From contig JANYCG010000076.1 of NCBI GenBank assembly GCA_025360385.1, positions 1 through 64,000 on the forward strand: a stretch of 64,000 nucleotides of DNA. The letters are read 5' to 3'. Each line of letters begins with the position of its first letter. Positions within the stretch are counted from its first letter, which is position 1. Shown piece after piece: positions 55,192-62,678 of this stretch. A program made the position numbers and the translations under genes. Source of the DNA: Burkholderiales bacterium (GTDB lineage: Bacteria > Pseudomonadota > Gammaproteobacteria > Burkholderiales > Burkholderiaceae_C). The notes under the pieces were generated by a model, which made no database searches, was not told the origin of the DNA, and saw nothing but the letters and a program-made list of their open reading frames with translations.

Positions 55192-56862
55192 ATGCGCCGC
55201 ACCCTAGGCCGCTGGCTCGCTGCCTTGGAGGCTGCTATTGGCGCCTTGCCGGCCCGGCGTGTCTGCTGGGGCCTGGTCGCTGTTTTTTCAATTTGGGTGT
55301 TTTTTGACGTGATGGTCTTCCGAGTCACGGGTGGCCTGGCAAATTCCAGTTTTGACGCGATGGTGCGCGCCCGTGTTTACACGGCCGCGCCAGACCCGCG
55401 CATCGTCATCATCGACATCGACGAGGCCTCGCTGGCGCGCATGGGCCTTGAATTTGGCCGTTGGCCTTGGCCGCGTGACACGCTGGCCACTGTGTTGGCA
55501 CATCTGGAGCGCCAAAACCCGGTGGCGGTGGTGTGGGATGTGCTGTTTTCAGACGCAGACCGGGTCAACCCCGGCGGCGACGCAGCCTTCAACCAGGCGG
55601 CCGAACACAGCACGCACAGCCATTTTTCGGTGGTCCGCCTGCCCACGGCCAATGACTCGGCCAGCCAGGTCACCCGCGCCGCTTTGCCAGGCCTTTGGAT
55701 TTCTGTGGACTCGCCCGGCACCCCGGCAAACATGGGTGCAAGCGCTGGCGCAAAGTCCGCCCCAGTGGCCTTGATTCCCCCCGCCTTGCCCGCCGTGGCG
55801 GCCAGCCGCCTGGGCTACAACAATGGTTACGTGGACGATGACGGCATGTTGCGCCGCTACCGCTTTTTTGAGCGCCTGCCGGACGGTAGCCAGATTCAGT
55901 CGATTGTGATGAGTGTCTTGAGTGCTATTAATAAAGAAGCATACTATGACCAATTGACGGGAGCTAGCGGCAATAGTGGCTCACAAAATGAGCTCATCGC
56001 CTGGCGCAGCCGCCTGCAGGCCTATCCGCATGTGTCGTTTGCCGACGTGTTTGCTGTGGCCGAAGGCGGCCAGCCACGCGCCAGCGTGCCGTCGTTCCAG
56101 GGCAAACTCGTCATCATTGGCGCCACGGCGCCGAGTCTGCACGACATCCACCCGACGCCCCTGTCGTCCATGCAGGCTGGCGTGGACTCCCTGGCCACAG
56201 TGCTGGACAACGGCATCAACCAGCGCCGCCTGGCCGAGTTGCCGCGTTGGCTGCAAGCGGCGCTGGCCATTGCCCTGTGTGTTGGTCTGGCGGTTTGGGT
56301 GCAGATCAGAAGCGTCGCGTCGCTGGCACCAGCCCTGTTTGCCTTGCCAGCCGCTCTGGTGGGCATGAGTTACCTCAGCCTCAATGGCGCGCCGTTCTTT
56401 TTGGACCTGCACCTGGCCGCCGCCTTGGCGCTGGTGTTTCTGGCGCTGTTGCGGGGCTGGAGTTCGTTGCGCAGAAATTACTGGTGCGCGCCTCTCAGCG
56501 TTTCAGGCCAGCCGGTTTCGATTTGGTCCTGGGCCCGGGCTCAGCCCTGGTTTGACGCTCCGCTGGACCGGGTGATTGACGCCCTGGAGCGCCACGCGCC
56601 GCAGTGCCGCATCGTGGTGGCCGACCTTCCTGCGCCCTGGCCGGCCAGCCTGCGCTGGCCTGAACTGGCGCGTTTTCTGGCCATCGTCGGGCCGTCTGAT
56701 GCCGTGTTGGCGGCGCGTGCGGCGCTTGAACCGACCCTGCAACGGCTGGCACGCCAAAGTGCCGAGCCTTTTGCGCTCGAATTTCACCCAGACCGGGAAG
56801 AATTGGCGCATGCTGTGTTGTGCGCCTGGGCCGCGCTGCAAAAAAAGGATACAAAGGCGTGA
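55192..56862 (+). CDS. CHASE2-domain transmembrane protein without a known output domain
   Basis: A 556-residue inner-membrane sensor. One helix near 27-48, an extracytoplasmic CHASE2 domain at about 55-340 (DPRIVIIDIDEASLARMGLEFGRWPW; VVWDVLFSDADR; GKLVIIGATAPSLHDIHPTP), three helices at about 350-425, and a 130-residue cytoplasmic tail. CHASE2 proteins usually end in a cyclase, kinase or GGDEF domain; here the tail (SIWSWARAQPWFDAPLDRV; CRIVVADLPAPWP) matches none I know. A 41-base repeat is inserted in frame at residues 245-258 inside the CHASE2 domain. Confidence 0.85.
   Translation: MRRTLGRWLAALEAAIGALPARRVCWGLVAVFSIWVFFDVMVFRVTGGLANSSFDAMVRARVYTAAPDPRIVIIDIDEASLARMGLEFGRWPWPRDTLATVLAHLERQNPVAVVWDVLFSDADRVNPGGDAAFNQAAEHSTHSHFSVVRLPTANDSASQVTRAALPGLWISVDSPGTPANMGASAGAKSAPVALIPPALPAVAASRLGYNNGYVDDDGMLRRYRFFERLPDGSQIQSIVMSVLSAINKEAYYDQLTGASGNSGSQNELIAWRSRLQAYPHVSFADVFAVAEGGQPRASVPSFQGKLVIIGATAPSLHDIHPTPLSSMQAGVDSLATVLDNGINQRRLAELPRWLQAALAIALCVGLAVWVQIRSVASLAPALFALPAALVGMSYLSLNGAPFFLDLHLAAALALVFLALLRGWSSLRRNYWCAPLSVSGQPVSIWSWARAQPWFDAPLDRVIDALERHAPQCRIVVADLPAPWPASLRWPELARFLAIVGPSDAVLAARAALEPTLQRLARQSAEPFALEFHPDREELAHAVLCAWAALQKKDTKA
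55924..55964 (-). repeat. 41-base dispersed repeat, copy 8 (in the CHASE2 gene)
   Basis: GCTCCCGT (variant), 14 bases, two bases, then GCTTCTTTATTAATAGC on the minus strand. In the gene's sense it encodes AINKEAYYDQLTGAS in the same frame as the signal-peptide copies. The AT-rich block stands out sharply from the GC-rich gene around it. Confidence 0.75.
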
Positions 56863-56894
56863 AACGTCTCTCTGTCACGTTAAAAGGTGAACCC

Positions 56895-58820
56895 ATGATC
56901 AACAAACTGACCGGGGCTGGCCTCGTCGCGCTGGCGGGTCTGGCGGGCTTGGTTTTTACGCAGGCCGCGCTGCCACAACCGGCAGGCGCAGCCGTGCCGG
57001 GCCAGGCCATCACGGCGCTGCGAGCCACTGAATTGCGAGCGGACAAACTGGCGGCGGCCCCGGTGGTACAGGCGCTGGCGGCGGGTGCGCCATTGCGCCT
57101 GGTCAGTATGGAAGGCGGATGGGCGCTGGTGCAGACCTTGGCCCAAACCGGCCTCTCCGGCGCGTCCATGGTGTCGGGCTGGGTGCGTGCCAGTAACGTG
57201 AGCCTGCAAAGCGGCGCGTCCACAGCGTCGGGCCTGGCCAGCGGACGCGAAGCCAGCGGCAACACGGCGCTGACGCTGGGCGTGCGTGGCCTCGGCGACC
57301 GTGCCCTGGAGGAGCGCGTCAACCGCCACGCCCTCATCATTGGCATCAGCCGTTATGGCGACCCGGCGATCCCGCCATTGCCTGGCGCGCGGCTGGACAA
57401 GCAATCCGCCACCCAGATGGCGCAGGCCATGCAGGTGCCGCTGGGCAACATCCGTTACCTGCAAGACGAAGAAGCCACCGGCGGCAACATCCGCAAAGCC
57501 CTGCAGGACCTGACCGACAGGGTGCAGGACGGCGACCGCGTGTTCATCCATTACTCCGGCCACGGCACCCGTTACAGCGACCCGATGGCAGGCGGCTGCG
57601 TCGAGGCCCTGCTGCCTTACGATGGCAGCGCGTCCGCAAACATCACCAACCGCGAGATGGCCGACATGCTCAAGACCATCACCAACAAGACCGACAAGCT
57701 GTTTGTGATGTACGACGCCTGCCACTCAGGCGGCCTGGTTCAGTCGGCCAGTGTGTTGCGCACCCGTGGCATCGTCAATGCCAATGACGAGGGCCTGCTC
57801 AGGCCAAAATTCGCCAGCATTTCCGAGGAATGTGGTCGCCCGGTCAACATCAAGTCGCGCGCCCTCGTGGCCGAGCAGACCAGCAAGGGGGCGCTGCCGC
57901 AGGACATCATCCATGTCAGCGCGTCGCGCGACAACGAAATCAGCTTTGACGATGAACTCAAAGGCGGCCTGGCGACACAGTTCATGCGTGACTGCATGCT
58001 GCGCGACGCGAAGGACTTGGACGGATCCGGCGCCATCAGCATGGAAGAAATCCGGCAATGCGCGCAAAGCAAAATCAACGCGCGCATGAGCAATGACGCC
58101 AATTTCAAGCCGCACAACCTGGTGCTCAACGGCAATGCCAGCTTTGTGCCGGCCTGGTTCAGCCAGGCGGGCTTGCAGGCTGGGCCGGTGGCACCCACAC
58201 CGACCAACCGCCCGGGCGAGACGCCGCCGTTCGCCGCTGTCGCCTCGGCCCTGGGCACGCCGACCGCCTTGACGGCAGCGCCTGGGGCCTTGACGGGCGA
58301 GGCGGCGCTGCGCCAGATGTTTGACCAGCGCGACGCCAAACGCCGCGTGCTGGTGGGCGCAGCCAGCAACAAACTCAAAATCGGGCAGGACGCGCTGGAC
58401 TTGACGGTGCAGTCGGATCGCGCCGGTTTTGTCTACGTCGCCATGGCCGGGTCGGACAACAAATCGGTCTACCTCCTGTTCCCGAATGACCTGGACCAAA
58501 ACAACAAAATTGCTGCGGGGCAGCAGTTGCAATTGCCCCGTCCAAACTGGCGCGTCAAGGCCGCCGGGCCGCCCGGCGTCGACCACCTGCTGGTGTTGGT
58601 GGCCGACGGCCCGCGTGACCTGTCAACCCTTTCTGGCAACAAGGCCGGGCCCTTTGTCACGTCGCTCAACGACGCGTCAGGGCGCGCAAGACTTGGGGCA
58701 TTGATGACCAACTCCAGCTTGGGCCAGGGACAGGATTGTGTTACTGCCGACCGGCGCGCCAACCCGCAGTGTTCTGACGCCTACGGTGCGTCCCTGGTCA
58801 AAATCGAGGAGATTAAATGA
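56895..58820 (+). CDS. caspase-family peptidase with SH3-like and DUF4384 domains
   Basis: A 641-residue exported protein. ATG 56895 has AAAGGTGA upstream; the first residues make a signal peptide (LVALAGLAGLVFTQAAL). An SH3-like region (about 35-105) is followed by a C14 caspase domain (about 140-430) with catalytic His223 in FIHYSGHGTRY and Cys276 in VMYDACHSGG, an EF-hand-like DLDGSGAISMEE, a Pro-rich linker and a DUF4384 domain near 510-610 (LTVQSDRAGFVYVAMAG; YLLFPNDLDQNN). Such caspase-DUF4384 proteins occur in many Proteobacteria without assigned function. It lies in the middle of the operon and overlaps the next gene by four bases. Confidence 0.88.
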   Translation: MINKLTGAGLVALAGLAGLVFTQAALPQPAGAAVPGQAITALRATELRADKLAAAPVVQALAAGAPLRLVSMEGGWALVQTLAQTGLSGASMVSGWVRASNVSLQSGASTASGLASGREASGNTALTLGVRGLGDRALEERVNRHALIIGISRYGDPAIPPLPGARLDKQSATQMAQAMQVPLGNIRYLQDEEATGGNIRKALQDLTDRVQDGDRVFIHYSGHGTRYSDPMAGGCVEALLPYDGSASANITNREMADMLKTITNKTDKLFVMYDACHSGGLVQSASVLRTRGIVNANDEGLLRPKFASISEECGRPVNIKSRALVAEQTSKGALPQDIIHVSASRDNEISFDDELKGGLATQFMRDCMLRDAKDLDGSGAISMEEIRQCAQSKINARMSNDANFKPHNLVLNGNASFVPAWFSQAGLQAGPVAPTPTNRPGETPPFAAVASALGTPTALTAAPGALTGEAALRQMFDQRDAKRRVLVGAASNKLKIGQDALDLTVQSDRAGFVYVAMAGSDNKSVYLLFPNDLDQNNKIAAGQQLQLPRPNWRVKAAGPPGVDHLLVLVADGPRDLSTLSGNKAGPFVTSLNDASGRARLGALMTNSSLGQGQDCVTADRRANPQCSDAYGASLVKIEEIK

Positions 58821-59350
58821 GCTGCCACACCGACACCCGGTGGTTCAGTACCCAATGGCTGCAAGCTACATTTATAATAGCTGCACAGACCCTGTCTACG
58901 GGAACATACGCCCAATCTGGTGGCGTAACTGGCGCAACAGGCGCAACAGGCGCAACGGACTGGCTGGTGACACCGGCCGAGGTGATTGAATTCAAAGGGG
59001 AAGAGGGCTTCATGGCCCAGCCGGCTTTGCGTGCCCGTGCCGTTGTGCCGCTGATCGACATTGTCAAGCCCGAGGTGGTGGTCGACCTGAAAGTCAAGTC
59101 GCCCTTCGCCATCGTGGTGCAGTTCAAGGGACAGGCCGATTCGCCCATCAACCCGGACAGCTTCAAGGTGCTTTACGGCGGGCTGAAAATTGACATCACC
59201 AGCCGTATCACTAAATTTGTGAAGGTGACCAAAGAAGGGTTTTCGCTGGACAACGTGCAAATTCCGGTGGGCAAACACCGCCTGACCTTGCAGGTTCTTG
59301 ATGACAAGCAACGCCTGGCCGAGCGCGAACTTCGGGTGGAGGTGGAGTGA
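58817..59350 (+). CDS. small secreted protein of unknown function with repeat-derived signal peptide
   Basis: A 177-residue exported protein; its start overlaps the caspase stop (ATGA). The signal peptide (QATFIIAAQTLSTGTYAQ) comes from a 41-base repeat. After cleavage, a short collagen-like GVTGATGATGAT run leads to an Ig-like beta domain of about 130 residues (VVDLKVKSPFAIVVQF; INPDSFKVLYGGLKIDITSRI; VGKHRLTLQVLDDKQRLAERE). No family recognised. As the caspase's immediate partner it could be a regulator, substrate or binding protein. Confidence 0.75.
   Translation: MSCHTDTRWFSTQWLQATFIIAAQTLSTGTYAQSGGVTGATGATGATDWLVTPAEVIEFKGEEGFMAQPALRARAVVPLIDIVKPEVVVDLKVKSPFAIVVQFKGQADSPINPDSFKVLYGGLKIDITSRITKFVKVTKEGFSLDNVQIPVGKHRLTLQVLDDKQRLAERELRVEVE
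58865..58905 (-). repeat. 41-base dispersed repeat, copy 9 (signal peptide of the small secreted protein)
   Basis: GTTCCCGT, 14 bases, two bases, then GCTATTATAAATGTAGC on the minus strand. In the gene's sense it encodes ATFIIAAQTLSTGT and the flank supplies YAQ. Confidence 0.88.
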
Positions 59351-59396
59351 TTTGAAGACGCAATAGGCCGCTATTCTGATTTGCCAACTTGCTGGG

Positions 59397-60269
59397 TCAA
59401 GACTGTCTGCGCGTGCCCAAAATGGCGGCCCCCACAATCAAGCTGGCGGCCAGCGCGATGTGCCAGCTCAAGGCGCGTTGGGTGGCCGCCATCAGCAAGA
59501 CGGTTGAGCCCAAGGGCGTGATGTAGCTCAAGATGCCGATCTGCCGTGGGTCGCCCAATTTCAGCGCTTTGTCCCACAGCAAAAAAGCAGAACCCAGCGG
59601 CCCCAGGCCCATCGCGAGCAGGAGCCAGCCCTCGCGCAGGCCCAGGTTGACGGAAGGCTCCAGCAGCCAGTGGCACAGCAGGGACAACAGCCCGGAGACC
59701 AGGCCAAACAAGCCGATGGCGGCAGCCGGAAAACTTCTGCCCGTCAACGCCAGGCGTTTGGTTTGCAGCGAATAGTTGGCCCACAAAAAACCCGATGCCA
59801 GTGCCAGTGCATAAGCCCAGGCGGGATGGCTGAAGGATGACAGGGTGCTTGAACTCTCGGTGCCAGAGCCGCCCACGATCGCCAGCGCTGCACCGGCAAA
59901 CCCCAGCGCCGCCGCCAGCACATGCACAGCCCGCAAGTTGTCACCCGGCAAATACAGGGGCGACAACACCACGATCAGCAGCGGCCACACATAGTTGACC
60001 AAGTTGACCTCGACCGACGGTGCCATGCGCAAGGCCAGGAACAGGAAGAAATGAAACCCAAACAGCGTGGCAACACCCAGCCACAAGGTGGGCCACGCCA
60101 CCCGCCACACGCCCGGGTTTTTGATGGCCGCAGGCCAGCTCAGGAGGCTACCAGCCACCAGCGCAATGCCGGTCAGCAAAAACGGCGGCACACTGGCCAG
60201 CAGCAGGCTGGTGGCGGCCAGCGTGGACCACAGGGCAATCGCCGCCAGGGCGTAAAAATTGGCTTGCAC
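59397..60269 (-). CDS. EamA/DMT-family exporter (YddG-like)
   Basis: A 290-residue inner-membrane transporter with ten helices in two EamA repeats. The start ALAAIALWSTLAATSLLLASVPP and the second-repeat segment SGFLWANYSLQTKR resemble the aromatic amino acid exporter YddG. End: LGPLGSAFLLWDKALKLGD, SYITPLGSTVLLM. The exported compound is not known. It converges with the caspase operon, 46 bases apart. Confidence 0.87.
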   Translation of the reverse strand: MQANFYALAAIALWSTLAATSLLLASVPPFLLTGIALVAGSLLSWPAAIKNPGVWRVAWPTLWLGVATLFGFHFFLFLALRMAPSVEVNLVNYVWPLLIVVLSPLYLPGDNLRAVHVLAAALGFAGAALAIVGGSGTESSSTLSSFSHPAWAYALALASGFLWANYSLQTKRLALTGRSFPAAAIGLFGLVSGLLSLLCHWLLEPSVNLGLREGWLLLAMGLGPLGSAFLLWDKALKLGDPRQIGILSYITPLGSTVLLMAATQRALSWHIALAASLIVGAAILGTRRQS

Positions 60270-60532
60270 GCGGGGTATTCTGGGAAAAATAAGGCTTTTG
60301 AAAGCAACGGTAAAAAACTATACACGCGACAAACCCGAAGGGACGGCTCGGGTGCAGTGACAGCGATTTTGCCAACGCTGTGGAGCAGGATGGGCCCACG
60401 CCTTGCCCCAAGCCGTCATCGCAGCAAACCACGGGATATTGGTCACCATTGACCAGGCAACACCACCCGACTCAGGGGCATTGTGTGGCGCTGAAACCGC
60501 GCCATGCTTGCCTTCAGGTGGTTGGATTTCAT

Positions 60533-60769
60533 ATGCCCCGCCACAAAATCAATAGCACTGTCGAGCCTCATGTCGCAGCGGCGCTGGCCGCCTTCGAAGG
60601 GTTGCGGGATGCTCTTTTGCCGACCCTACAGAGGCTCCACCCATACGACTTGGAGACACTGACCGACCTCATTTTCCGACAATCGAGATGGCAGCGGGTT
60701 GTCGCGTTGGGGGGCACACAGAAGACCATTGACCTCGAACTTTTGTGGTTTGACTGGATGGCTGCTTGA
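60533..60769 (+). pseudogene. truncated N-terminus of a possible restriction-endonuclease-like protein
   Basis: A 78-residue open frame with coding character: VAAALAAFEGLRDALLPTLQ, HPYDLETLTDLIFRQSRWQR and VALGGTQKTIDLEL. This resembles the N-terminal part of Mrr-like or McrBC-type nuclease-fold proteins (ETLxDLIFxxSGWQR..LGGTQKDIDL), which normally continues for 100 or more residues with a QVKS core. Here it ends abruptly in FDWMAA. It is probably a remnant. The frame is open upstream to 60380 but without similarity. Confidence 0.4.
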
Positions 60770-60884
60770 CAAGGCGGCGTAAGACGAAACCATGCTTAGA
60801 CAATCTAACGGCTCAGCTTGAAGCCTTGGTCCCCGAGCCGCAAAGCCCCAACGTCAGATGTCATCAGGGTTATGCCAAGCGCAC

Positions 60885-61313
60885 TCAGCGCCGACCTTCC
60901 AACGTCACGTAGTCCGCGGGCATGTTGATTTCTATCAATTCAAGGTCTTCAGATTGCTGAATGACATTGTGTGCCACACCGGCAGGTTGACTGAGGCACG
61001 AGCCAGCAGTGACCCGCACGGAGTCGGGTACGCCGTCGAATTTGAACTCGACCCAACCTTTTAGGATGTACACGAAATGGGCGGTCATGTCGTGCCAATG
61101 CCAGCCGGTTTCTTTCTCGAAGGGAGCGATTGCGCGGATGTGCTTGGCGGTGATGCGACCGTCGGTCGCCTCCGCCATGCCGAGGTCGCGGTACTCCACG
61201 AAGGCGCGAGGACCTTCGCGGTGAAAGCGGCTGTCTTCAAGGGGCGTGAGAAGAAGCTTGGATTTCGCCTGTTCGAGCGGCAATGGCCCTGGGTATTGCG
61301 GAGACTTGCTCAT
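60885..61313 (-). CDS. cupin-domain protein
   Basis: A 142-residue single cupin. ATG 61313 has AAAGAGAA before it. The metal-binding cupin motifs are GWHWHDMTAHFVYILKGWVEF (His ligands) and VRVTAGSCLSQPAGVAHNVI. It is the last gene of the cluster with a Gfo/Idh oxidoreductase, and could be a small epimerase, dioxygenase or sensor for the same compound. A 158-base gap without features separates it from the oxidoreductase gene. Confidence 0.8.
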   Translation of the reverse strand: MSKSPQYPGPLPLEQAKSKLLLTPLEDSRFHREGPRAFVEYRDLGMAEATDGRITAKHIRAIAPFEKETGWHWHDMTAHFVYILKGWVEFKFDGVPDSVRVTAGSCLSQPAGVAHNVIQQSEDLELIEINMPADYVTLEGRR

Positions 61314-61471
61314 GGATTTCTCTTTCAATCAATGGGCCAGCGTGGGCTGGCTGGATGGATGATGTTGTTTGGTTGACCGGTGACGGCTCAAAGCCGTTGC
61401 CGTGAAATGCCCAATGCTTTCTGCGTGCGAGGCGCGGCTGATGCGTGACTCCAAGTCGTAAGGCGCACAGT

Positions 61472-62491
61472 TCAAGTGGAAATACGCGTCAGAGTCTGAA
61501 GCGCGCCGTTCTCCCGGGCTGATGCGTAGGCGGCGTCCATGACCTGCATCATGGCCTCCGCATCGCGCAGTGACGCAATCGGCTTCGCACCCGTTCGGCA
61601 TTCGGTCAATACCTGTTTGACGAACAGAGGGTAATAAGCGTCCGTGTCCAATTGGAGCCTCAGACTTCGGGTGCCAGCTTCAAGATTGTTCCGATCCCGA
61701 AATTCGATTCGGTCGGGGCCCGATTTGGCGTACATGCGATCAGACGACAGCGTGAACGAGAACTCACGCTGCTCGTCCTGGGTGCTGGGGAAGCTGTACC
61801 CGCTCTCCACGAGCCCGATCACGCCATCCTCGGTCTGCATCGTGAGTAAGGAATAGTCTTCCACTTTGCCTTTGTGAGTGCGCGAGTTCATGGTGGCCGA
61901 GACCCGGGCAATCTCTTTCCCGGTCAGCAGCCTGAAGAAGTCGATGAAGTGGGTTGCCACGTTGATTGTGGAGCCGCCGCCGGCGAACTCAGGGTCGAGC
62001 GCCCATCCAGCGCCCGCAGCTTCGTAACGGCTGGGCTGACCCACGATGAAGCGAAACGACATGTAGTTGTAGTCCGACGGAATGCTGCCTTCAGCGCCAT
62101 TCAAAGCGCGCAGCAGATCGCTCATTCGAAAGATGAGTGGCACTGCGCAGTACAGGTTGGCTTCTTCCGTCAGTTTCCGTAGCCGGGTGACCTGCGCCAT
62201 GTTGACACCGCAGGGCTTCTCCAGCGCGAACGGAATCTTGCGCGTAATCAGCGCTTCTGCAAGCTTCGGCATTTCGGAGTGTCTTCCGAAAACAAAGGCG
62301 AAATCGACCTTTTCACGGTCGAGCAGCTCAGTCGCCGAATCGTACAGGGCACACCCGAAACGCGCTGCGATCGCCTCACCTTTGACATGTTCTGCATCCG
62401 AGATGGCGACCACCTCGATGCCAGGCGCTTCGAGGGCATTGAGATAGAGCGGGACATGCCAGTGACTGACTTCCAGCAAGGCTACCTTCAT
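61472..62491 (-). CDS. Gfo/Idh/MocA family oxidoreductase
   Basis: A 339-residue NAD(P)-dependent oxidoreductase. It opens MKVALLEVSHWHVPLYLNAL, and the family signature ALEKPCGVNMAQ with catalytic Lys and GGGSTINVATHFIDFFRLL in the substrate domain are present. The start overlaps the stop of a 36-residue reading frame (ATGA), so it may be translated by coupling. With the shikimate-dehydrogenase-like and solute-binding genes upstream it suggests sugar, polyol or cyclitol catabolism. Confidence 0.87.
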   Translation of the reverse strand: MKVALLEVSHWHVPLYLNALEAPGIEVVAISDAEHVKGEAIAARFGCALYDSATELLDREKVDFAFVFGRHSEMPKLAEALITRKIPFALEKPCGVNMAQVTRLRKLTEEANLYCAVPLIFRMSDLLRALNGAEGSIPSDYNYMSFRFIVGQPSRYEAAGAGWALDPEFAGGGSTINVATHFIDFFRLLTGKEIARVSATMNSRTHKGKVEDYSLLTMQTEDGVIGLVESGYSFPSTQDEQREFSFTLSSDRMYAKSGPDRIEFRDRNNLEAGTRSLRLQLDTDAYYPLFVKQVLTECRTGAKPIASLRDAEAMMQVMDAAYASARENGALQTLTRIST

Positions 62492-62598
62492 ACGAAATCT
62501 CCCTTTAGGCCGCGCGCAGGCAGTCCCCGTGAAGGCGCAATGCGTCCGATGAATGCTGCCGTTTTTAAGGCAGCAATTCTCTTAGAAAACCTATTCAT
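62488..62598 (-). CDS. 36-residue leader-like reading frame, coupled to the oxidoreductase gene
   Basis: A very strong ribosome-binding site (AAGGAGGATGTC) precedes ATG 62598. The predicted peptide is basic with a short hydrophobic stretch (MNRFSKRIAALKTAAFIG), like the start of a signal peptide, and ends in the ATGA overlap with the next gene. It may be a leader peptide or the leftover 5' end of a deleted exported protein such as a solute-binding protein. Nothing else supports a function. Confidence 0.4.
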   Translation of the reverse strand: MNRFSKRIAALKTAAFIGRIAPSRGLPARGLKGDFV

Positions 62599-62678
62599 GA
62601 CATCCTCCTTGTATTGATATTGACCAGAGCCGGGATTCCTGCCCTTGGTTGAAAACTTCGCGCCAGTGGGTGACGCGT

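Noticed and set aside
54004-59350. Caspase operon as a known antiphage defence system
   Set aside because: No gasdermin, CRISPR, nuclease, cyclase or NTPase partner is present, and the proteins are exported, which points to an envelope role instead.
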